Assembly (NCBI RefSeq): GCF_014656195.1
Contig: NZ_BNBY01000034.1
Location: 1 to 64,000, forward strand
Source of the DNA: Kitasatospora xanthocidica
GTDB lineage: Bacteria; Actinomycetota; Actinomycetes; Streptomycetales; Streptomycetaceae
Direction: 5' to 3'
Length of the DNA stretch: 64,000 bases
Part shown: positions 1 through 7,358 of the stretch, piece after piece
Layout of the letters: each line of letters starts with the position of its first letter
How positions within the stretch are numbered: position 1 is the first letter of the stretch
Program-made: the position numbers and the translations under genes
The notes under the pieces: generated by a model
Seen by the model: only the letters and a program-made list of their open reading frames with translations
What the model was told of the DNA's origin: nothing
The model's database searches: none

Positions 1-21
1 AATAGGCCGAGGGCTTGTCCT
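1..21 (+). rRNA. 23S ribosomal RNA, extreme 3' end (partial)
   Basis: The first bases read as the end of an actinobacterial 23S rRNA: an 'aataggccgagggcttgtcctc'-like tail whose CTTGTC would pair with the 5' end of 23S in the terminal helix. Everything upstream lies outside the window. Bases 22-102 are the 23S-5S spacer; they include a small GTTGTT..AACAAC hairpin and no tRNA. The 3' boundary is placed by resemblance and may be off by a few bases. Confidence 0.75.
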
Positions 22-102
22 CAGTTGCTCGCGTCCACTGTGTTGTTCTGAAACAACGACCCATCCGATTCTTGGTCGGGTGTCGGTTGACAGTTTCATA
101 GT

Positions 103-221
103 GTTTCGGTGGTCATAGCGTGAGGGAAACGCCCGGTTACATTCCGAACCCGGAAGCTAAGCCTCACAGCGCCGATGGTACTGCAGGGGGGACCCTGTGG
201 GAGAGTAGGACGCCGCCGAAC
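103..221 (+). rRNA. rrf: 5S ribosomal RNA
   Basis: Complete 5S rRNA of about 119 nt. The 5' GTTTCGGTGG and 3' CCGCCGAAC ends pair to form helix I, and the internal CCCGAACCCGGAAGCTAAG-type loop and the GGGAGAGTAGG segment are the usual conserved parts. It follows the end of 23S by about 80 nt and is followed by an intrinsic terminator, so this is the end of an rRNA operon reading rightward into the window. End points could shift by one or two bases. Confidence 0.95.
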
Positions 222-232
222 AATCATTGCTG

Positions 233-266
233 AAAAGCCCCTGATCCACTCGGATCAGGGGCTTTT
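233..266 (+). terminator. rRNA operon intrinsic terminator
   Basis: Perfect 15-bp stem AAAAGCCCCTGATCC / GGATCAGGGGCTTTT with a 4-nt ACTC loop, starting 11 nt after 5S. The A-start and T-end of the arms give it a run of T at the 3' side, so it looks like a classic, possibly bidirectional, terminator. Confidence 0.93.
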
Positions 267-422
267 CGCATTTCCGGACCAGCCCACCGGCCCGGTGTTG
301 CTGCAACCACCAGCAGGTGGTCCTAGGTCCACCCCGGTTTTGGGGTGCCATGGCCAGTGTGGGTGGCCGCCGGTTCGTGAACACTGATGGAGGACGATCG
401 GTACCGGCATCAGGAGCTTCCC

Positions 423-1832
423 GTGACAACAGCGAGTCGTACGAACGGCACGTCCGTACGTGCTCAGACCCAGGCGGCCTTCGTGGCCGGCGGTGAGGGG
501 CTGGCACGCCTTGCCCTGGTGGTGTGCGCTGCGGTGCCGGGGGCGGTGCTGCCGGTGGGCGCCGCGATCTTCGCGGGCGTGGTGGCCGCCGAGTTGACGC
601 AGGCGTACGACCTGGAGGCCTTCTTCGCCCTGGTGGTCGGGGCGGCCGTCGGCATCGTGGTGGCCGCGGCCAACATCCGCCACACCGCGAGCCGGACGCG
701 CGGGCAGCTGGCGCGCTGGTACGGGGTCCGGCTGCCGGCGGTGTACGGGCACCGGCCGGGGCTGGAGTTGGACGACCGCGGGCACTGGTGGACGGGGTAC
801 TCGTACCACCGCTCGCAGACGGTGGCGAAGTACGCGCAGCTGGTCCACTGGGGGCTGCGGGACAGCACCACCCGCGGTGAGCTGGCCTGGCTCGCGGTGA
901 ACCCCTTCCTGACGCTGGTCCTGGCCGGGCCGGTGGCCGCCCTGCTCGTACTGGGGCCGTCTTACGCCCTGGCGGGGCCGGTACCGTCGGACGGGCTCGG
1001 GCCGTTCAGCTCGCGGATGATGTCGATGCTGCTGAGCCTCGGGATCGGGGCCGCCATGGTCGTCGCCGGGATACTCGTGGCACCGTTCGCGCTGCGCGCG
1101 TACGCGGAGGTGGCCCGCCGGGTGCTGGACCAGGACGGCCGGGCGTCGCACGCCCAGCTGACCAGGCGGGTGGCCGAGTTGACCGAGACGCGGGCGGACG
1201 CGGCGGGCAACCAGGCGGCCGAGCTGCGGCGGATCGAGCGGGACCTGCACGACGGCGCTCAGGCCCGGCTGGTCGCGATAGGGATGACGCTGGGCACGAT
1301 CGAGCACCTGATGGACACCGACCAGGCGGCCGCGCGGGAGTTGCTGGCCGAGGCCCGGCAGTCCTCGGCGCGGGCCCTGCAGGAGCTGCGGGACCTGGTC
1401 CGCGGCATCCACCCGCCGGTGCTCGCCGAGCGCGGGCTGGGCGACGCCGTCCGGGCGCTGGCGCTGGACAACGCGCTGCCGACCGAGGTGTTCGTCAGCC
1501 TGCCGGACCGGCCGCCGGCGCCGGTGGAGGCCGCCGTGTACTTCAGCATCTGCGAGCTGCTGGCCAACGCGGCCAAGCACTCCGGGGCGGAACAGGTGTG
1601 GGTGGACATCCTGTACCGGGCCGGCTTCCTGCGGGTCACGGTGACGGACGACGGCGTGGGCGTGGCCGATCCCTCCCGGGGGACCGGACTGCGCGGCATC
1701 GAGAAGCGATTGGGTACCTTCGACGGTGTCCTCGCCATCGACAGCACGTCGGGCGGTCCGACCACCATCACCTTGGAGTTGCCGTGCGAGTTGTCCTCGC
1801 CGAGGACCTCTACCTCCTTCGCGAAGGCCTGA
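423..1832 (+). CDS. Two-component sensor histidine kinase (HisKA_3 / NarL-type)
   Basis: A membrane histidine kinase of 469 residues. The N-terminal half holds four hydrophobic segments in two pairs, like the 'putative sensor' domain common in streptomycete kinases. The HisKA_3 dimerisation box follows with the motif ERDLHDGAQARL, whose His276 is the expected phospho-acceptor. The C-terminal HATPase domain shows an N box (ANAAKHSG) and G boxes (DDGVGV, GTGLRGIEKR). GTG423 is preferred over ATG387 because AGGAG lies 6 nt ahead of it and nothing precedes the ATG. The partner response regulator starts inside its 3' end, so the two are co-translated. The signal is unknown. Confidence 0.9.
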   Translation: MTTASRTNGTSVRAQTQAAFVAGGEGLARLALVVCAAVPGAVLPVGAAIFAGVVAAELTQAYDLEAFFALVVGAAVGIVVAAANIRHTASRTRGQLARWYGVRLPAVYGHRPGLELDDRGHWWTGYSYHRSQTVAKYAQLVHWGLRDSTTRGELAWLAVNPFLTLVLAGPVAALLVLGPSYALAGPVPSDGLGPFSSRMMSMLLSLGIGAAMVVAGILVAPFALRAYAEVARRVLDQDGRASHAQLTRRVAELTETRADAAGNQAAELRRIERDLHDGAQARLVAIGMTLGTIEHLMDTDQAAARELLAEARQSSARALQELRDLVRGIHPPVLAERGLGDAVRALALDNALPTEVFVSLPDRPPAPVEAAVYFSICELLANAAKHSGAEQVWVDILYRAGFLRVTVTDDGVGVADPSRGTGLRGIEKRLGTFDGVLAIDSTSGGPTTITLELPCELSSPRTSTSFAKA

Positions 1833-2449
1833 TCAGGCTGCTGGAAGCGCACGGGTTCACCGTCGTCGCGGCGGTGGAGACGGGGCCCGAGCTGCTGGAG
1901 GCGCTGCTCACCCACCGCCCGGACGTGGCCGTGGTCGACGTCCGGCTGCCCCCGACGCTCACCGACGAGGGGTTGCAGGCGGCGCTCAAGGCCCGCCGGG
2001 AGATCCAGGGCCTGCCGGTCCTGGTGCTGTCGCAGCACGTCCAGCAGCTGTACGCGCGGGAGCTGCTGGCCGACGGCACGGGCGGCATCGGCTACCTGCT
2101 GAAAGACCGGGTGTTCAACGCGGGGCAGTTCATCGACGCGGTCCGCCGGGTGGCGGCGGGCGGGACGGCGATGGACCCGGACGTGATCGCCAAGCTGATG
2201 CAGACCACCTCGCGCCGGCCGGGCCCGCTGCTGCGGCTGTCCCCGCGGGAGCGGGAGGTGCTGGAGCTGATGGCCGAGGGCTGTTCCAACTCGGCGATCG
2301 CCGCCCGGCTTTCGGTGAGCGACGGCGCGGTGGCCAAGCACATCGCCAACATCTTCACCAAGCTCGAACTCGCCCCGGACGAGGACGCCAACCGCCGGGT
2401 GCTGGCCGTGCTGACCTACCTCAACGGCACGGCGGGGCAGAGCAGCTGA
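1784..2449 (+). CDS. Two-component response regulator, NarL/LuxR family
   Basis: Response regulator of 221 residues. The receiver domain (about 1-120) has the acidic pocket (E7, D8) and the phospho-acceptor Asp52 in VVDVRLPP. A LuxR-type helix-turn-helix follows at about 155-215 (LSPREREVLELMAEG, NSAIAARL, GAVAKHI). GTG1784 is chosen because translation from it begins directly with VRVVLAED and GGAG lies 5 nt upstream; a longer in-frame extension has no domain content. It overlaps the kinase gene by 49 nt in another frame, which implies coupling and a fixed kinase:regulator ratio. Target genes cannot be inferred. Confidence 0.93.
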   Translation: MRVVLAEDLYLLREGLIRLLEAHGFTVVAAVETGPELLEALLTHRPDVAVVDVRLPPTLTDEGLQAALKARREIQGLPVLVLSQHVQQLYARELLADGTGGIGYLLKDRVFNAGQFIDAVRRVAAGGTAMDPDVIAKLMQTTSRRPGPLLRLSPREREVLELMAEGCSNSAIAARLSVSDGAVAKHIANIFTKLELAPDEDANRRVLAVLTYLNGTAGQSS

Positions 2450-2530
2450 CGGTCCGGCCGGTCGCTCCGGGCGGGCCGTCCGGCTCCGTGGGCCGCCGCC
2501 GCACCGCGAACCCGTGACACCCCAGGCTGC

Positions 2531-2560
2531 GGGAACGCTTAAACAGGTGTACGAGTAAAC
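2531..2560 (+). promoter_or_regulatory. Possible ECF-sigma-type promoter ahead of the DUF2637 gene
   Basis: GGGAAC and GTAAAC separated by 18 nt, about 110 nt upstream of the next start codon. The spacing and GGAAC-type upstream element resemble ECF sigma promoters of streptomycetes, but the match is short and could be chance. Confidence 0.28.
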
Positions 2561-2671
2561 TCCGGTGGGCCGAGCCCGGAGGTCGCTCGACCGTCCGGCG
2601 GCCCGAACAGCGGGACCGGGCAGTCGAGGCAGCGTACGGCCGCAGCCGACATCCAGGGGTTGATAGACGTA

Positions 2672-4309
2672 ATGGCACGCCCAACGCTCACCAAGGCCCA
2701 TCGGGGCCTGCTCGGCCTGGTCGCGGCCGGCGCCTTCATCATCTCGGGCATCGGGTTCGCGGGTTCGTACAACGCGGTACGCGAGCTGGCCCAGGAGAAA
2801 GGTTTCGGCGCCTTCTCCTACGCCTTCCCGATCGGCGTCGACGCGGGCATCGTCGTGCTCCTGGCGCTCGACCTGGTGCTGACCTGGCTGCGGATCCCCT
2901 TCCCGATGCTGCGGCAGACCGCCTGGGTGCTGACCGTCGCCACCATCGCCTTCAACGCCGCCGCCTCCTGGGGCGACCCGCTCGGCATGGGGATGCACGC
3001 CGTCATCCCGGTGCTCTTCGTCGTCGTGGTCGAGGCCTCCCGCCACGCGGTCGGCCGGATCGCGGCGATCACCGCGGACCGCCACATGGAATCGGTCCGG
3101 GTGATGCGCTGGATCCTGTCCCCGGTGCCGACCTTCCGGCTCTGGCGGCGGATGAAGCTCTGGGAGCTCCGCTCCTACGACGAGGTCATCCGGCTGGAGC
3201 AGAACCGCCTCGTCTACCGGGCGCAGCTGCGCTTCCGCTACGGTCGCGGCTGGCGCCGCTCGGCGCCGATCCAGGCGCTGCTGCCGCTCAAGCTGGCCAA
3301 GTTCGGCGTGCCGCTGGACCCCGCGCTGCTCGACCGGCTGGACGACCAGGCCCGCGAGCGCGAGGCCTCGGAGGTCCCGGCGGGGCAGGAGCCGCAGGCG
3401 CTCCCGGGCCAGGAGGGCCGCGCCGCCGCCCTCGCCCCGGCGGCCGCCGGCTCGTCGGCCCAGGCCGGTCCGCCGCAGCAGCTCACGCACCCGCAGCAGC
3501 TCCCGCAGCAGGCGCCGCAGGCCCAGCAGCCGCAGCCGGCGACCGCTCAGGCGGCCCAGGCCGCCCAGGTCGCCCAGGCCGAAGCCGCCGCTCCCGCGCC
3601 GTTGCCCGCCGAGGTGGCCGCGCCCATGCTGGCGAAGCTGGCGGCCGTCCGGCTGCGGGCCGCGCAGGAGCCGGAGGAGGCGGCGGACGTCGTCCCGCAG
3701 CCGCACCGTGAGGAGCTGAACGTCTGGACCGAGCGTCCGGTCCGCACCACCGGCCACCCGACCGACGCGGCCCCCGGCGGACGGGTGCCCGGCCAGGCCT
3801 CGCCCTGGTTCAAGCCCCCGCGCCCGGTCGCCGAGGAGCCCGCTGATTCGGTCGCCGCCGCTGCTCCGGTTGCTGCGCCCGTCCCGGTCCCCACCGCCGG
3901 TCCGGCGCCCACCGCCTCCGGGTCCCGGACGCAGGCCCAGCACCCGGCCGGCCCGCAGCAGTCCGAGCAGCCCGTCGAGCCGCAGCCCGGGCCCGCCCGG
4001 CAGCCGGCCCAGCAGCAGGCGCAGCCCGTGGGGGCCGAGCAGCCGGTCCCGGCCGAGGAGCCCGCCCCAGCCGACCTGCCCGAGTCCCACCAGGCCCCGT
4101 CGCGCCTCGACCCGGACCTCGCCTACGAGGCGCTCGTCACCTACATGGACAACCACAACCACCAGCCCGACCCGCAGCGCCTCGCCGACTGGCTGACCAG
4201 GGAGTACGGCGTCACCGGCAAGGGGCTCGACGGTTCGGTCCACCCGAAGGAGGTCGCCGAGCTGTACCCGGAGCTGCGCGACCGCTACGAGGCCGCCGGG
4301 AGGGACTGA
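2672..4309 (+). CDS. DUF2637 membrane protein with long disordered linker
   Basis: Protein of 545 residues. Residues about 8-130 contain four hydrophobic segments typical of the DUF2637 family, seen in actinobacterial chromosomes and in plasmid transfer (spread) regions. A basic, aromatic-rich stretch follows, then about 230 residues rich in Ala, Pro and Gln (roughly 230-470), likely disordered. The last 60 residues (YEALVTYMDNHNHQP onward) form a compact conserved-looking domain that could bind DNA or a partner. ATG2672 is used; a TTG four codons earlier is possible, but AGGGG sits directly against it and 12 nt from the ATG. The gene stands alone, downstream of the two-component pair. Function is unknown. 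Confidence 0.8.
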   Translation: MARPTLTKAHRGLLGLVAAGAFIISGIGFAGSYNAVRELAQEKGFGAFSYAFPIGVDAGIVVLLALDLVLTWLRIPFPMLRQTAWVLTVATIAFNAAASWGDPLGMGMHAVIPVLFVVVVEASRHAVGRIAAITADRHMESVRVMRWILSPVPTFRLWRRMKLWELRSYDEVIRLEQNRLVYRAQLRFRYGRGWRRSAPIQALLPLKLAKFGVPLDPALLDRLDDQAREREASEVPAGQEPQALPGQEGRAAALAPAAAGSSAQAGPPQQLTHPQQLPQQAPQAQQPQPATAQAAQAAQVAQAEAAAPAPLPAEVAAPMLAKLAAVRLRAAQEPEEAADVVPQPHREELNVWTERPVRTTGHPTDAAPGGRVPGQASPWFKPPRPVAEEPADSVAAAAPVAAPVPVPTAGPAPTASGSRTQAQHPAGPQQSEQPVEPQPGPARQPAQQQAQPVGAEQPVPAEEPAPADLPESHQAPSRLDPDLAYEALVTYMDNHNHQPDPQRLADWLTREYGVTGKGLDGSVHPKEVAELYPELRDRYEAAGRD

Positions 4310-4378
4310 GCGGGGCCGCCACCCGTCCAGCGCTCGGTCGGGCCATTGACGCCCGATCCCGCCGGAGTTACCTTCGCC

Positions 4379-4393
4379 TCAACAAATTGTTGA
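4379..4393. promoter_or_regulatory. 15-bp palindrome, probable operator
   Basis: TCAACAA-A-TTGTTGA: perfect 7-bp arms around one base, strikingly AT-rich for this genome, 46 nt before the start codon of the aldolase gene. Placement and symmetry suggest a dimeric repressor site (GntR- or IclR-like regulators use such symmetry). No regulator gene is adjacent. Confidence 0.5.
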
Positions 4394-4438
4394 AGCGCTG
4401 GTTCGGCACGGGCGCTGGTTCGGCATGGAGGAGTGCGG

Positions 4439-5728
4439 ATGTCGCAGGTCGAGGTCGACGGTAACGGGCCGACTGAGGGGGCCTCCTTCTCCAGCGCCGC
4501 CCGGGCCGCCGTGGAGGCGCTGCTCGCCCCGGTCGACGCCGACCTGGCGCGCCGCTACCCCGGCGAGTCCGGGACCAGGCAGCCGGTGCACACCGTCTAC
4601 GTCCCCGCCGACGCCTTCGCCGCCGACACCGTACGGGAGTGGGGCCGTCAGGCCCTGGCGGCCTTCGACACCCACGCCGGCACGACCGCCGAGCTGGCCC
4701 GCGCCCTCGGCGTCGCCGACGACGAACTGCTCGCCGACGTGCACGCCCGGGTCCGTGCCAAGCTGGAGCGCGAGCCGGTCGAGGACCTGCGGATCGACTT
4801 CGAGGACGGCTACGGCCCCCGCCCCGACGCCGAGGAGGACGCGGCCGCGGTCCGGGCCGCCGAGCTGATCACCGCGGCCGTGGCCGAGGGCAGTGCCCCG
4901 CCGTACGTCGGCATCCGGATCAAGTGCATGGAGGCGCCGGTCCGCGCCCGGGGCATCCGCACCCTGGAGCTGTTCCTGGCGACCCTGCTGGCCGGTGGCG
5001 GCCTGCCGGAGGGGCTGGTCCTGACCCTGCCCAAGGTGACCTACGCCGAGCAGGTCACCGCGCTGGTCCGGCTGCTGGAGGACTTCGAGCGCCGGGCCGG
5101 GCTGCCCGCCGGCCGGATCGGCTTCGAGATCCAGATCGAGACCACCCAGGCCATCCTCGGCCCGGACGGCCGGGCCACCGTCGCCCGGATGATCGAGGCC
5201 GCCGAGGGCCGCGCCACCGGTCTGCACTACGGCACCTTCGACTACAGCGCGGCCTGCGGCGTCAGCGCGGCTCACCAGAGCATGGACCACCCGGCCGCCG
5301 ACCACGCGAAGGCGGTCATGCAGGTGGCCGCGGCCGGCACCGGGGTCCGGCTCTCGGACGGTTCGACCAACGTCATCCCGACCGGCTCCACCGAGCAGGT
5401 GCACGCGGCCTGGAAGCTCCACCACGACCTGGTCCGCCGCTCGCTCGCCCGCGCCTACTACCAGGGCTGGGACATGCACCCGGCGCACCTGCCGACCCGC
5501 TACGTCGCGGTGTACTCCTTCTACCGCGAGGGCCTGGCGGCCGCCGCCGCCCGGCTGGCCGCGTACGTCGCCAAGGCGGGCGGCGACGTGATGGACGAGC
5601 CGGCCACCGCCCGGGCGCTCAGCGGCTACCTGCTGCGCGGCCTGGACTGCGGCGCCGTCGACCTCGCCGAGGTCACCGCGCTGACCGGCCTGGACCGCGA
5701 GCGGCTGGACACCCTCGCCGGCCGCTGA
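4439..5728 (+). CDS. HpcH/HpaI-type aldolase / citrate lyase-like protein (DUF6986)
   Basis: TIM-barrel enzyme of 429 residues related to the HpcH/HpaI aldolase, citrate-lyase beta and phosphoenolpyruvate-binding superfamily. Family signs are the LRIDFEDGYGPRP metal-site segment, RIKCMEAPVRARGIRTLELF, and EIQIETTQAILGPDGR with the conserved acidic metal ligands. The C-terminal third (HQSMDHPAADHAKAVM, GWDMHPAHLPTRY) is characteristic of the longer actinobacterial subgroup, often labelled aldolase or, less safely, phosphoenolpyruvate kinase. The exact substrate is unknown. ATG4439 follows GGAGGAG at 5-nt spacing. A palindromic operator candidate lies just upstream. In relatives this family often sits near purine/allantoin degradation genes, none of which is visible here. 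Confidence 0.82.
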   Translation: MSQVEVDGNGPTEGASFSSAARAAVEALLAPVDADLARRYPGESGTRQPVHTVYVPADAFAADTVREWGRQALAAFDTHAGTTAELARALGVADDELLADVHARVRAKLEREPVEDLRIDFEDGYGPRPDAEEDAAAVRAAELITAAVAEGSAPPYVGIRIKCMEAPVRARGIRTLELFLATLLAGGGLPEGLVLTLPKVTYAEQVTALVRLLEDFERRAGLPAGRIGFEIQIETTQAILGPDGRATVARMIEAAEGRATGLHYGTFDYSAACGVSAAHQSMDHPAADHAKAVMQVAAAGTGVRLSDGSTNVIPTGSTEQVHAAWKLHHDLVRRSLARAYYQGWDMHPAHLPTRYVAVYSFYREGLAAAAARLAAYVAKAGGDVMDEPATARALSGYLLRGLDCGAVDLAEVTALTGLDRERLDTLAGR

Positions 5729-5932
5729 GGCCCGGCCCTCCGAAGCCCCGGCCCGTCGCAGCCTGCTCCCCTGCGGTCCGGCCCTTGGCCCCCGGTGAGC
5801 CGACCCCCCGGCCGGTGGTCCCCGCCGGCCGCTGATGCCCCGCCCGCGCGCCAACTAGGCTGGCGGTGCCGCCCCGGGTCCCCGGGGTGCGCGCCGCCAG
5901 CCTTTCGCCGTTCCCGGGAGAACCACCGCGCC

Positions 5933-6589
5933 ATGTCCGCCACGCCGGAGCCCACCGCCAGGCCGTACCTCACCATCCGGCGGGCCGGCAGCCACGAGAT
6001 CGAGATCAAGAAGTCCCGGTTCATCTGCCACCTCGCCCGGGTCGCCGACGAGGAGGAGGCGCAGGCCTTCATCGCCGGCATCCGCAAGCAGTACTGGGAC
6101 GCCCGGCACAACTGCACCGCCTTCGTGGTCGGCGACGAGCAGCGCCGCGAGCGCTCCAGCGACGACGGCGAACCCGGCGGCACGGCCGGGGTGCCGATGC
6201 TGGAGGTGCTGCGCCGACGCGGCCTGACCGACAGCGTCGCCGTGGTCACCAGGTACTTCGGCGGGATCAAGCTCGGCGCCGGCGGCCTGGTGCGGGCGTA
6301 CGGGAACGCGGTCTCGGAGGCCGTGGACGAGATCGGTCTGCTGGAGCGGCGGCCGGTCGCGCTGCTCGCGGTGACGGTCGACCACGTCCGGGCCGGGCGG
6401 GTGGAGAACGACCTGCGGGCGGCCGGGTACGCGGTCAGCGACCTCGCCTACGAGGCGACCGGGGTGCGGATCGAGGTGGGGGTGCCGGAGCCCGAGGCGG
6501 CGGCCTTCCACACCTGGCTGGCCGAGGCGACCGGGGGCGGCTCGGTGGCGGTCCCGGCCGGTCGTACCTACGTCGAGGTGCCGGTCTGA
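5933..6589 (+). CDS. YigZ / IMPACT family protein
   Basis: Protein of 218 residues with the UPF0029/IMPACT N-terminal domain. Diagnostic motifs are KKSRFICHL near the N-terminus, ERSSDDGEPGGTAGVPML and VVTRYFGGIKLGAGGLVRAY. A C-terminal ferredoxin-like subdomain (about 140-210) completes the fold. The family is linked in eukaryotes to translation control through GCN1 binding; the bacterial role is not settled. ATG5933 is preferred because the upstream in-frame codons have no family resemblance; GGGAG lies somewhat far (13 nt) upstream. It is a single-gene unit. Confidence 0.9.
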   Translation: MSATPEPTARPYLTIRRAGSHEIEIKKSRFICHLARVADEEEAQAFIAGIRKQYWDARHNCTAFVVGDEQRRERSSDDGEPGGTAGVPMLEVLRRRGLTDSVAVVTRYFGGIKLGAGGLVRAYGNAVSEAVDEIGLLERRPVALLAVTVDHVRAGRVENDLRAAGYAVSDLAYEATGVRIEVGVPEPEAAAFHTWLAEATGGGSVAVPAGRTYVEVPV

Positions 6590-6699
6590 GCCGAGGCGCC
6601 ACCCCCGGCCGCCCGCCGCCGTCGCCCCGCCGGCGTCGTCCTGCCATCGTCGGGCCGCTGGGTTCCGGACAGAGATTCGGCCACAACGCCCCCGGCCCG

Positions 6700-6728
6700 T
6701 TTCGGTCTCCCGGGGGCCTGCCTAGCCT
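6700..6728 (+). promoter_or_regulatory. Candidate promoter for the cupin gene
   Basis: TTTCGG and TAGCCT separated by 17 nt, about 80 nt before the cupin start. The -10 fits the TAGNNT form frequent in streptomycetes; the -35 is a weak match. Confidence 0.35.
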
Positions 6729-6809
6729 GAACCGGCCGTCGGTGCCCGTCCGCCCAGCAGCCGGGAACCGTCCGGCCCGCCCAGGACGCCTCGCCAGGAA
6801 GCCGTCGCG

Positions 6810-7124
6810 ATGCCCGTCGTCCGGACCATCACCCTGCCTCCGGGTGCCGGCACCGGCTGGCACTACCACCCGGGCCGGGTCGACGTGGTGGTGCTCTCCG
6901 GGACGCTGACCCGGACCCTGCACGACGGCCGGGTCGAGGTCAGCCGCGCGGGGGACACCCTGGTCGAGGAGGCGGGGCCGGTCCACATCCACGTCGGCCG
7001 CAACCTCGGGGCCGAACCCGTGGTACTGATCGCGAACTACGCCGCCCCGGCGGGCCACCCGTTGGCCGTGCCGGTCGCGGAACCCGCCTGGAACCGCAGT
7101 CCCACCGGGCCCGCAGGGGTCTGA
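6810..7124 (+). CDS. Small cupin-domain protein
   Basis: Single-domain beta-barrel protein of 104 residues. The first cupin motif is visible as PPGAGTGWHYHPGR..VVLSG, giving two His and one Glu-like metal site region, and the second motif as GDTLVEEAGPVHIHVGRN. Such small cupins may bind a metal or small ligand or act as isomerase-like enzymes; no substrate can be named. AGGA lies about 10 nt upstream of the ATG. It is monocistronic between the YigZ-like gene and the unknown gene at 7359. Confidence 0.82.
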   Translation: MPVVRTITLPPGAGTGWHYHPGRVDVVVLSGTLTRTLHDGRVEVSRAGDTLVEEAGPVHIHVGRNLGAEPVVLIANYAAPAGHPLAVPVAEPAWNRSPTGPAGV

Positions 7125-7358
7125 CGGACCCTGGCGCCGAGGTCGCCCGTGCCGCCCGCGGCAGGCCGTTCTCCGTAGCCCAGGCCCCGCGCCACGCGGA
7201 AGACGGCTTGAACATATTCACCCGAACGTAGGGTCATGGCCCGGAGTTGGAACTTCCGCTCCGGGCCGTGGCGTTTCCTGGGCAAGGATCCGGCGGAACC
7301 GGACGAAACCCATCGATGGAGGACACAGGACCCCACCCCGCACCACGGAGGTATGCGC

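Noticed and set aside
22..102. A tRNA in the 23S-5S spacer.
   Set aside because: The spacer is too short and lacks T-loop and acceptor-stem sequence.
7208..7234. TTGAACATATTCACC..TAGGGT before the gene at 7359 as a LexA (SOS) box or promoter.
   Set aside because: The right half GTTC of a GAACATATGTTC-type SOS box is missing, and the TTGAAC to TAGGGT spacing is only 15 nt.
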